A stretch of DNA of 9,162 nucleotides from Methanosphaera sp. rholeuAM130 (GTDB taxonomy: Archaea; Methanobacteriota; Methanobacteria; Methanobacteriales; Methanobacteriaceae), in the NCBI GenBank assembly GCA_003266065.1, contig MUZY01000149.1, positions 377-9,538 of the forward strand, read 5' to 3'. This document shows, in pieces, positions 1 to 6,602 of the stretch (positions are counted from its first letter, which is position 1; each line of letters starts with the position of its first letter). The translations under genes and the position numbers were made by a program. The notes under the pieces are model-generated. The model saw nothing but the letters and a program-made list of their open reading frames with translations, had not been told where the DNA came from and did not search any database.

Positions 1-177
1 TTGAAGGATGCCAACGGCAAGGTAATCTACGCAAATGTGGATGCAAACGGTGAAGCAATACTATCAAACTACAACCTCGGCAACCTGAAAGTTGGTGCGT
101 ACACATTAAAAGCAGTATTTACAGCCAGCGGTTACGATAGACTTGAAGCTACGGACACAATCAGCATCATAGCATGA
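1..177 (+). CDS. Adhesin-like Ig-repeat surface protein, C-terminal end (5' partial)
   Basis: The frame is open from the left edge to a TGA at 175-177, giving 58 residues, so this is the tail of a gene that begins outside the window; the TTG at position 1 is not a start. The fragment reads like the second half of an Ig-like beta-sandwich repeat: DANGKVIYANVDANGEAIL, then an aliphatic strand, then VGAYTLKAVFTASGYDRL and a short terminal strand. The order 'G-x-A, then L-x-V-G-x-Y-x-L-x-A-x-F' is typical of repeats in adhesin-like proteins of Methanobacteriales. It ends in SIIA with no membrane anchor or sorting motif, so attachment to the cell must be through a part outside the window. It is likely secreted, but neither signal peptide nor full repeat count can be seen. 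An oligo-T run 44 bases after the stop is a suitable terminator. Its exact family and function are not known. Confidence 0.72.
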   Translation: MKDANGKVIYANVDANGEAILSNYNLGNLKVGAYTLKAVFTASGYDRLEATDTISIIA

Positions 178-220
178 AGCAGCACTACCCAATAGAATTT
201 TACTTAACCCCCATTATTCA

Positions 221-231
221 TTTTTTTTTTT
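221..231 (+). terminator. Oligo-T terminator after the adhesin-like gene
   Basis: A run of eleven T lies 43 bases past the stop of the upstream gene. Archaeal RNA polymerase commonly terminates at such U-tracts without a hairpin, and no strong stem precedes it here. It probably separates the adhesin-like gene from the glycosyltransferase operon. Confidence 0.6.
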
Positions 232-503
232 GACATTGAAAAAGCTTTTAATAGTCCGAAGAATCTCACTTCCCGTTCTGAATTCTCCTTTATATACTTT
301 AACTGTACAAATAACATAATCCTTCATCATATAGAAAAAACATTATATGATATAATTAATCGGTGACGGGCAACCTCACTTTAAAATGCCGCAAAAAATC
401 ATTTGATTGCAGAATAGTCATTGCCGAAAAGTAGGTATTCCTCAGATTTTTGAACCGCCAAAATAAAATTTAAATATAGTTAATTATATTCTTTTTAAAA
501 ACA
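232..503. other. Non-coding intergenic region with inverted repeats
   Basis: There is no convincing ORF on either strand. Visible structures are: an inverted repeat ATCATATA (326-333) / TATATGAT (344-351) with a 10-base spacer; a weak GTGA/TCAC stem (363-366/376-379); a bulged stem GCAA..TCA/TGATTGC (391-410); and an AT-rich near-palindrome at 473-490 (AATATA / TATATT around TTAA, one mismatched pair) about 14 bases upstream of the TATA box. The last could be an operator, but AT-rich palindromes arise easily by chance. No tRNA, rRNA or recognisable riboswitch was seen. Confidence 0.5.
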
Positions 504-516
504 TATTATATAATTA
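504..516 (+). promoter_or_regulatory. TATA box of the glycosyltransferase operon
   Basis: TATTATATAATTA preceded by an A-rich stretch (497-501) that could serve as a BRE. An archaeal start site about 25 bases downstream would fall near 533-540, giving a leader of about 35 nt that includes the Shine-Dalgarno site at 562-566. It is the best-placed TATA element in the gap. A second candidate (CATATAAT, 533-540) would give a leader too short to include that site. Confidence 0.5.
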
Positions 517-561
517 GTAGATTCACTAAAAGCATATAATGTGATGATAATCAGTTTAGAT

Positions 562-566
562 GAGGT
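562..566 (+). promoter_or_regulatory. Ribosome binding site deciding a TTG start
   Basis: GAGGT lies 6 bases upstream of the TTG at 573 and matches the anti-Shine-Dalgarno of archaeal 16S rRNA. It supports initiation at TTG rather than at a later ATG, and the protein then starts MKVIQTPVRFYP, as expected for a GT4 N-terminus. Confidence 0.65.
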
Positions 567-572
567 TTTAAT

Positions 573-1691
573 TTGAAGGTAATCCAGACTCCAGTTAGAT
601 TCTATCCGTTCATAGGTGGTGTTGAAAAGTATGTCTACTACATTTCCAGTGAATTGGCTAAATATGATGATTGTGAAGTGGAAGTAATTTGTGCAAATGA
701 AGCAAGTGATGTAGATGAAGAAGTTTATAATCAGATAAAAATCAAAAGACTTCCATATATTGGAAAAATCGCCAACACAAACGTATGTTTATCGCTCCCC
801 ATGCTTCTTTACAAGGAGGACTTTGACATTATTCACACACATATTCCGACGCCGTGGAGCAGTGACTGGAGCAACATCATATCCAGAATAAAAGGCAAGC
901 CGCTTGTGGTAACATACCACAATGACATTATAGGAAGCAAAGTTGCAGACCTGATAGCAAAGACCTACAATGCTACGGCTCTCAAATTACTTCTTGACAA
1001 GGCCGATAGGATAATCATAACCCAGGACGACTACATAAACTCACCCCACCTGCAAAACTATAAGGATAAGGTGGTGACGATACCCAACGGCGTGGATACA
1101 GGGATATTCAAACCCGCAGCAGACAAAAGGGAAGAAAAGCAGATATTCTTCCTTAGCGTGCTGGACGCCTTTCACAAATACAAGGGACTGGATTATCTTT
1201 TGGAATCAATCGGCCAAGTCAAAAAATCAATCCCCGACATTAAACTAATCGTCGGTGGAAAAGGTGAACTGTTGGACTATTACATCGACAAGACAAGAAA
1301 ACTGGGCATAGAGGACAACGTTGAATTCAAGGGATACATGACGGATGAGGAAGTACTCGACTGCTACGCCAAATCCACATTATTCGTACTGCCGTCAATA
1401 TCATCACTTCAGGAGGGATTTGGAATAGTGGTGCTCGAGGCATTGGCATGTCAGACCCCTATAATCAGTACCCATATCGTTGGAGTAGCCGATGATGTGA
1501 AAGAACGCGGATGCGGCATAATAATAGAGCCCAAAAATACTAAAAAACTAACGGAAGCAATAATTACCATAATAAGCGACAAGAATCTTCAAAGGGATAT
1601 GGGAATACGTGGCAGACGGTTGGTCAAAGAAAAATACGAATGGAAGTCCATTGCAAAAAAAATTCATGACTTATATGAGGAATTGCTATGA
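573..1691 (+). CDS. GT4-family glycosyltransferase (372 aa)
   Basis: A retaining, nucleotide-sugar-dependent glycosyltransferase of GT-B fold, predicted cytosolic or membrane-associated, adding a sugar to a lipid-linked or similar acceptor. The N-terminal Rossmann half opens with YPFIGGVEKYV (residues 11-21), the glycine-rich acceptor-side loop. DIIHTH (85-90) and YHND (115-118) follow. The linker has PNGVD (171-175). In the donor half the usual 'GR..KG' element is LDAFHKYKG (197-205), keeping the Lys. EGFGIVVLE (281-289) is a perfect Glu-x7-Glu motif. Length is normal for the family. It starts with TTG supported by GAGGT at 562-566 and is first in the operon; its TGA overlaps the ATG of the next gene. 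Codon use is odd: the first 60 codons have 16 ending in G or C, codons 110-169 have 33. The sugar and acceptor cannot be told from sequence. Confidence 0.9.
   Translation: MKVIQTPVRFYPFIGGVEKYVYYISSELAKYDDCEVEVICANEASDVDEEVYNQIKIKRLPYIGKIANTNVCLSLPMLLYKEDFDIIHTHIPTPWSSDWSNIISRIKGKPLVVTYHNDIIGSKVADLIAKTYNATALKLLLDKADRIIITQDDYINSPHLQNYKDKVVTIPNGVDTGIFKPAADKREEKQIFFLSVLDAFHKYKGLDYLLESIGQVKKSIPDIKLIVGGKGELLDYYIDKTRKLGIEDNVEFKGYMTDEEVLDCYAKSTLFVLPSISSLQEGFGIVVLEALACQTPIISTHIVGVADDVKERGCGIIIEPKNTKKLTEAIITIISDKNLQRDMGIRGRRLVKEKYEWKSIAKKIHDLYEELL
1677..1681 (+). promoter_or_regulatory. Ribosome binding site inside the end of the first GT4 gene
   Basis: GAGGA, 6 bases before the ATG at 1688. With the ATGA stop/start overlap it indicates translational coupling of the two glycosyltransferase genes. 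Confidence 0.6.
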
Positions 1692-2887
1692 AAATCTGTA
1701 TTGTAAGCAATTTATATCCACCGCACATACTGGGCGGAGCAGAGATAATAGTAGAAAAGCTGGTTAAGAATATTGCTGAAAAAAATCATGAAGTTGTAGT
1801 GATAACGTGCAGTACAGATAACGATGAACACGTTAAAAAGGAAAACAACGTCACATTATACTCCATCAACAAGACAAAACTCTATCCGGTTTATAAACAA
1901 ACGGAAGCCAAGGGCTATTTGAAACCGTTATGGCATTTATTCGACCTGTGGAGCAAAGCCTGTGAAGATAGAATAATTGAAATAGTAAAACAAGAAAAAT
2001 GTGACATCATACACATCAATAACTTCAAGGGATTGTCACTGTCATGTTTTGAAGTGGGAAAAAAGTTAAATATTCCAGTGGTATTTGAATCACATGACTT
2101 TTCACTTATATGTCCAAGGGCAAATCTCATTAGAGGAAACAATACCTTATGTGAAAACAGGAATAAAATCTGTGACGTTTACGTTAAAATTCAAAGAAAA
2201 TTGCTTGACGATAACGTGGATTTGATGATAGCACCGTCCAACTTCATGATAGACAAATACCAAGAAAACGGCTTCTTCAACAACAGCAAGTGCATTAAAA
2301 TCCCATTGGGGATAGACTTCGAAAGCGAAAAAACAATCAAGGAATATGACGTTATAGACTTTACGTATATCGGAAGCCTTGGAAAACATAAGGGCGTGGA
2401 TACTCTCATAAATGCATTCAGGGACATTGCCTATGAAGATATACGGTTGAATATTATCGGCAGGGGCTATGACGAAGAGGAGTTTAAACGTTTGGCAGCA
2501 GATGACAAAAGAATAATATTCCATGGTTTCGTCGATAATGAACTTATCAAAGAGTACTATCGCAAATCCAACATGATTATAATCCCATCCATATGCTACG
2601 ATAACTCCCCCCTCGTGATATATGAAAGCTTTACCACCGGAACTCCGGTTATAGGCAGCAATATAGGCGGAATACCTGAACTTGTAGAGGATGGAGTCAA
2701 CGGTTACCTTTTTGAGGCGGGTAACGTCGACGACCTGAAAGATAAGCTGTTTAAAGTAATAAAAAATAAGGAATCGTTGAAGGAACTTGAAAATAATGCA
2801 TTTGACAGCATAGCATCCAACTCCATAGACATCATGACGGATAGGACTATTGAATCTTACGAAGAACTGTTACATGAAAAAGAATGA
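1688..2887 (+). CDS. GT4-family glycosyltransferase (399 aa)
   Basis: A second GT-B glycosyltransferase of the GT4 type, predicted cytosolic. It begins MKICIVSNLYPPHILGGAE, a textbook N-terminus for the family. The N-domain continues with CDIIHINNF (105-113) and ESHDFSLICPR (134-144). The linker contains APSNFM and KIPLGID (204-210). The donor domain has YIGSLGKHKGVDTL (227-240), LNIIGRG (254-260), and DNSPLVIYE (305-313), where the first acidic residue of the usual Glu-x7-Glu is Asp. GGIPELVEDGVNGYLFE (327-343) closes the donor site. A region with Cys142, Cys155 and Cys162 follows the His-Asp pair; cysteines at this place occur in a GT4 subgroup and might form a disulfide or metal site. It overlaps the previous gene by ATGA, so the two enzymes are probably coupled and act in one pathway. 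Substrates are unknown. Confidence 0.9.
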   Translation: MKICIVSNLYPPHILGGAEIIVEKLVKNIAEKNHEVVVITCSTDNDEHVKKENNVTLYSINKTKLYPVYKQTEAKGYLKPLWHLFDLWSKACEDRIIEIVKQEKCDIIHINNFKGLSLSCFEVGKKLNIPVVFESHDFSLICPRANLIRGNNTLCENRNKICDVYVKIQRKLLDDNVDLMIAPSNFMIDKYQENGFFNNSKCIKIPLGIDFESEKTIKEYDVIDFTYIGSLGKHKGVDTLINAFRDIAYEDIRLNIIGRGYDEEEFKRLAADDKRIIFHGFVDNELIKEYYRKSNMIIIPSICYDNSPLVIYESFTTGTPVIGSNIGGIPELVEDGVNGYLFEAGNVDDLKDKLFKVIKNKESLKELENNAFDSIASNSIDIMTDRTIESYEELLHEKE

Positions 2888-2991
2888 TGGAATCATATTG
2901 GAATAGGATGCCATGACAAAGAATGAAAAACCTAAAATAGAATAAAGTAGTAGAATCTAATATTAAACTAGATGACAAATGAGTTGACAAT
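2888..2991 (+). other. Short intergenic gap with a mini-ORF ending on the next start codon
   Basis: The 104-base gap has no clear terminator. A TATA-like TAATATTA (2958-2965) lies about 30 bases before the next ATG, so transcription could restart there with a very short leader. No good Shine-Dalgarno site precedes the ATG at 2992. A seven-codon frame (2972-2995, MTNELTI) ends with a TGA that overlaps that ATG; whether it is translated is unknown. Confidence 0.35.
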
Positions 2992-5379
2992 ATGAAAATA
3001 AACAACATATTCACATTAAATGACTGGAAATTCAATGAATTTGCAACGGTAATTGTCGTGATTCAATTGCTGATGTGGGTTGTGGGGCTTCTATCGCTGC
3101 ATTCAATACACATACCAGTATTTAATGATATAATAACGCTGTTGTATCTGGGATTTGTGCCGGGAATAATCATTCTTAGGATTCTTAAGTTACATGATCT
3201 TGGAAATACATTTACTACCCTTTTGAGTGTGGGTTTGAGTATAGCATCGGTGATGTTAATCGGACTGTTCATGAACCAGGTTTATCCATACCTTTCAATA
3301 TCAAGGCCTATAGAGAATATCCCCCTTCTTGTAACTTTCACCGTGTATAATATGGCATTACTGTATGTGGCATACCTTAAAGACAAGGAATATCACATTG
3401 AAAGCTCTTCAAAATTGGGTTTTGAGATAATCACGTCGAATCAGTTCTTGTTCCTATGCCTGCTTCCTCTTATAGCCATTATAGGGGCATATCTCTACCA
3501 GTACTATTCAAACAACAACGTTCAGATTTTGCTATTGCTAATCATTTGTGGAGTAGTGCTGGCCATGGTTGGAGGATATCTTAAAAGGGAGTACTATCAC
3601 TTTGCAATATTCAGCATAGCACTGTCCATATTATACTACAGTGTCATGATTTCAAACCACATATGGGGTTATGACATATTCTTCGAATACCAGTTTGCAA
3701 CCTATGTCATTAAAAACGGCATATGGGATCATGCATGGCCCCATGCATATAACGCCATGCTAAGCGTTGTAATGTTTGCACCGATTTACAGCAAATTATC
3801 GGGCATGACACTTACTTGGGTCTTGAAGTTCATTTATCCATTCCTGTTTTCATTGATAAGCATTGGACTGTACAAGATATTTGAAAAGCATACCGGTCCC
3901 AAGATGGCATTTCTTGCGGCATTCTTCTTTGTAGCCTACAACGGTTTCAGCTATGGCTGGATGGTTCAGATGGCCAGACAACAGATTGCCGAAATCTTTC
4001 TTGTACTTTTGGTATGGCTGATGATTGACAGGCAGATACCTCAGAAAAAACGCAAGTTTCTCTACCTGATATTTGGTGTGGGCTTAATCGTGTCACACTA
4101 CAGTGTCACATATCTGTTCATGTTCACCCTGCTTGCCACGATAGTATCGCTGACTATCATATCAAGCGGATTCGGCAACATATTGAACAACGTACTCTTG
4201 AAGTTGGGTGTTGAGGAGAAATACTTCGGAGATTACCTGAAAATAGAAAATCAGACCATCAGCCTGCCTTTGTCGATATTTTTCATGGGATTTATCGTTG
4301 TATATTACTCATTAACGGCAGACAGCAAGCCTATAGGATCGCTGTTTGACGCACTTCGCATAGTTTCAAAAAACGTCAACAGCATAGTGCTGGGCGACAG
4401 CGTAAATCCGATGATTGTACTTGTATCCTTTGGAATACTTCTGATACTGCTTGCAATATTGTACAAGGTTTATAAGCGTCTGTCCAGGGATATGGATTTG
4501 GAGGATGTTAAAACATATCCTCGTCTTAGAAACATGGTATTGAAGATAAAGCATTTGAGCCTCAAAAGAAAGCAGGTAATACTTGTAATCGTTCCGATTA
4601 TCGCGTTTCTGCATATTTGGTGGCCGTTTTCCTTCATGAATATAGTCAGCATAAACGCTCAAAGGGTGATACTCCTATCGGTAGTTTTCATATTAATCGG
4701 ATTTATTATGAACCTGATAAACAGGAAATACTTCCACTTTACAAAGGAATACAACGCATTTGCAATATTCAATATGATAATACTTGCCTGTGGATTATTC
4801 ATACCGGCATTTCAGGGACAGTTAAGTCTTCAGAGAATTTATGAGGTAACCTTTGTAGTGCTTTCGCCGTTCTGTATTATAGGTATGTACTACATATTCA
4901 CATCTGCGGTGGCACTGGTTAAAAACGTTCACCTGAGCAAAAACATTAAAATATCATTCTGGGCTATGGGAATATTTTTAGTGTTGTTTTTCATATTGAA
5001 CACCGGACTGATAGACCTGTATGCCGGTCAGACCTCAACGTTGCCGCTTGACAACTCAATAGACGCACCTATATTCAGCCAGGGTGAATATGCCGGAGTT
5101 GCATGGTTTAGCGAAAACAGGCATGACAATCATACCGTCTACTCGGATGCCTTCAGCAACATATTGCTCTACTGGCTAAACGATATCAGAACATGCAATC
5201 CACGTAACATGTCGGAGATGGCACCCGGCACATACATGTTCCTGCGGGGCTATAATATAGGCCATGATACCTTCCTCTACGGCAACGGCATCTACATACC
5301 GCTGGATGAAGGCATCCACAAGTCCAGCAAGATATATGACAATGGGGACAGTCAGATATATAAACGGGTACTCGAGTAA
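2992..5379 (+). CDS. Polytopic membrane protein, DUF2206-like, candidate GT-C glycosyltransferase (795 aa)
   Basis: A large integral membrane protein with roughly 16 to 20 hydrophobic segments between residues 17 and 674, then a soluble tail of about 120 residues. Layout and motifs resemble the archaeal DUF2206 family of predicted membrane proteins (from memory). Segments 1-6 (17-196) include LGFVPGIIILRIL (53-65), similar to the N-terminal part of DUF1616 proteins. After the next helix comes SNHIWGYDIFFEYQFATYV (221-239), an acidic, aromatic loop like the first extracytoplasmic loop of GT-C enzymes, which use polyprenyl-phosphate sugars outside the membrane. The tail ends KIYDNGDSQIYKR (780-792), a turn common in such tails. 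It sits between GT4 genes, fitting a role in extracellular glycan or glycoprotein assembly. The biochemical function is inferred; a flippase or polymerase is the main alternative. The 3' third is richer in G and C than the 5' end. Confidence 0.8.
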   Translation: MKINNIFTLNDWKFNEFATVIVVIQLLMWVVGLLSLHSIHIPVFNDIITLLYLGFVPGIIILRILKLHDLGNTFTTLLSVGLSIASVMLIGLFMNQVYPYLSISRPIENIPLLVTFTVYNMALLYVAYLKDKEYHIESSSKLGFEIITSNQFLFLCLLPLIAIIGAYLYQYYSNNNVQILLLLIICGVVLAMVGGYLKREYYHFAIFSIALSILYYSVMISNHIWGYDIFFEYQFATYVIKNGIWDHAWPHAYNAMLSVVMFAPIYSKLSGMTLTWVLKFIYPFLFSLISIGLYKIFEKHTGPKMAFLAAFFFVAYNGFSYGWMVQMARQQIAEIFLVLLVWLMIDRQIPQKKRKFLYLIFGVGLIVSHYSVTYLFMFTLLATIVSLTIISSGFGNILNNVLLKLGVEEKYFGDYLKIENQTISLPLSIFFMGFIVVYYSLTADSKPIGSLFDALRIVSKNVNSIVLGDSVNPMIVLVSFGILLILLAILYKVYKRLSRDMDLEDVKTYPRLRNMVLKIKHLSLKRKQVILVIVPIIAFLHIWWPFSFMNIVSINAQRVILLSVVFILIGFIMNLINRKYFHFTKEYNAFAIFNMIILACGLFIPAFQGQLSLQRIYEVTFVVLSPFCIIGMYYIFTSAVALVKNVHLSKNIKISFWAMGIFLVLFFILNTGLIDLYAGQTSTLPLDNSIDAPIFSQGEYAGVAWFSENRHDNHTVYSDAFSNILLYWLNDIRTCNPRNMSEMAPGTYMFLRGYNIGHDTFLYGNGIYIPLDEGIHKSSKIYDNGDSQIYKRVLE

Positions 5380-5419
5380 CCAGCAGACGTTAGTTAATCT
5401 GAAATTTGATAAGTTTATA

Positions 5420-5425
5420 GGAGGT
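5420..5425 (+). promoter_or_regulatory. Ribosome binding site that decides the start of the third GT4 gene
   Basis: GGAGGT, 6 bases before the ATG at 5432, the strongest Shine-Dalgarno site in the window. It shows that the frame open from 5264, which would overlap the preceding gene by 116 bases, is not translated from there. Confidence 0.8.
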
Positions 5426-5431
5426 TTTCCA

Positions 5432-6538
5432 ATGACGGGGATATTATTTATACATAACACCCTTATGTGGTATCGTGTAGAATTTTTCAAACGGATAGGC
5501 AGGATATATGATTTGGAATTGATATTCACGCATATGCAGGTAATTGAAGACATCTATGACGGAAATGCAGACGGCAATATTGAATCATTGGATGATGTTG
5601 ATGTGAAAATTCTTGAAAATAGTCACGGATTTGCCAGGGGATTGATTTCAAGGCTATTTTCTGATTATGATGTTGTAGTTGGAGGAAGTTGGGATACTTT
5701 ACAGGAATTGATTGAAAGCCTTTTTATCCTTAGCATATCAAAGCTAAGAGGAAAGAAGTTTATCATCTGGAGAGAAGACTGGGATTGGCCCAAGGAAGAT
5801 AACTTAAAACGGAAAGTACTGGATATGTTCATAAAGTTATTGACAAAAGGTGCCGATGGCATACTTGTTCCGGGAAGCCTTCATAAGAAATACTTTGAAA
5901 AATTCACGGATAAAAATAAGATACACGTAATGCCCAACGTCAGCAACATTTCATCAAACATTAAACGCATAAACAAAGATGACAACAAGGAAATACTGTA
6001 TGTGGGTCGTTTGATAAAACGCAAGGGAGTAATTTATCTGATAAAGGCATTTGAATTGTTGGTTAAAGAGGTAAATGATGCTCATCTGACCATTATCGGT
6101 GATGGTGATCAGGAGGAATACCTTAAAAGCTATGTCAGGGAGAATAATGTGGAAAACGTCATATTTTGCAGTAAGGTGGATAACCGAGACTTAGAAAAGT
6201 ACTATACGAAGAGCAATCTGGTGGTCGTACCATCCATCAACTATCAAATGGGTGATCCATGGGTATTCGTATTGAATGAGGCCATGTATTACAGCAATCC
6301 ATTAATAGTTACCGATGCGGTAGGTGCAGGCAGGGATATGGTAAAAGACAACGGATTTATTGTAGAAGAAAGAAATGTCGACCAGCTATACGAGGCCATT
6401 TTACGGATAATCACAGATTATGATTTGCAGAAGAAGATGGGTGAAAAGTCATATGAGATTATCAAAGAGGAATATCAATACTCGAATATGGTGGATTCCT
6501 TTGTTGAATGTGTAGATAGCGTGACGCATGGGAAGTGA
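5432..6538 (+). CDS. GT4-family glycosyltransferase (368 aa)
   Basis: A third GT-B glycosyltransferase, predicted cytosolic. The N-terminal half is divergent: MTGILFIHNTLMWYRVEFFK replaces the usual glycine-rich loop, as in GT4 subfamilies with an aromatic-rich start. DVVVGGSWDTLQ (80-91) and IIWREDWDWP (111-120) follow, then ADGILVPGSLHKKYF (141-155) and MPNVSN (167-172). The donor domain is classical: ILYVGRLIKRKGVIYLI (188-204) with Arg193 and Lys198, LTIIGDGDQEEYL (219-231), and DPWVFVLNEAM (275-285), where the first acidic residue of Glu-x7-Glu is Asp. AVGAGRDMV (296-304) closes the motif. The ATG at 5432 is chosen because GGAGGT lies 6 bases upstream; the 56 extra residues encoded from 5264 overlap the previous gene and look unlike protein. 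It lies 52 bases after the membrane protein gene with no terminator between, so probably the same operon. Sugar specificity is unknown. Confidence 0.88.
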   Translation: MTGILFIHNTLMWYRVEFFKRIGRIYDLELIFTHMQVIEDIYDGNADGNIESLDDVDVKILENSHGFARGLISRLFSDYDVVVGGSWDTLQELIESLFILSISKLRGKKFIIWREDWDWPKEDNLKRKVLDMFIKLLTKGADGILVPGSLHKKYFEKFTDKNKIHVMPNVSNISSNIKRINKDDNKEILYVGRLIKRKGVIYLIKAFELLVKEVNDAHLTIIGDGDQEEYLKSYVRENNVENVIFCSKVDNRDLEKYYTKSNLVVVPSINYQMGDPWVFVLNEAMYYSNPLIVTDAVGAGRDMVKDNGFIVEERNVDQLYEAILRIITDYDLQKKMGEKSYEIIKEEYQYSNMVDSFVECVDSVTHGK

Positions 6539-6559
6539 ATGGATAAACTTAAAAAAAAG

Positions 6560-6580
6560 ACTGCTGGAGCAGTATAATTA
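6560..6580 (+). promoter_or_regulatory. Possible promoter and palindromic operator before the exonuclease gene
   Basis: A TATA-like TATAATTA (6573-6580) is centred about 27 bases before the ATG at 6603, the spacing expected for a leaderless archaeal transcript. No Shine-Dalgarno sequence precedes that ATG. Abutting the TATA on its upstream side is ACTGCT-GG-AGCAGT (6560-6573), with 6-base arms and a 2-base centre. The centre is too short for an RNA hairpin using the full stem, so a DNA site for a dimeric regulator is possible. Confidence 0.35.
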
Positions 6581-6602
6581 CACTTTTAAATAGTTGATAA
6601 GC

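Noticed and set aside
541..547. GTGATGA resembling box C of an archaeal C/D guide RNA
   Set aside because: No CTGA box D or second C/D pair follows at the expected spacing, and the site is in the leader of the first glycosyltransferase gene.
178..572. CRISPR array, tRNA or insertion sequence remnant in the long gap
   Set aside because: No regularly spaced repeats, cloverleaf pattern, transposase remnant or terminal inverted repeats with target duplications could be seen.
4617..4844. 75-codon frame on the + strand inside the membrane protein gene, and the minus-strand frames at 1915-2524, 3063-3272, 4366-4662, 5176-5553 and 6663-7289
   Set aside because: They overlap genes with clear family motifs and show no protein-like signatures or ribosome sites; they are out-of-frame shadows.
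5264..5431. N-terminal extension of the third glycosyltransferase by 56 codons
   Set aside because: It overlaps the end of the preceding gene, encodes a Ser/Thr/Tyr-rich stretch unlike the family, and a strong GGAGGT marks the ATG at 5432.
6594..6602. TTG start three codons upstream of the exonuclease ATG
   Set aside because: No ribosome site precedes it, and the ATG gives the usual short lead into VLDLET; it cannot be fully excluded.
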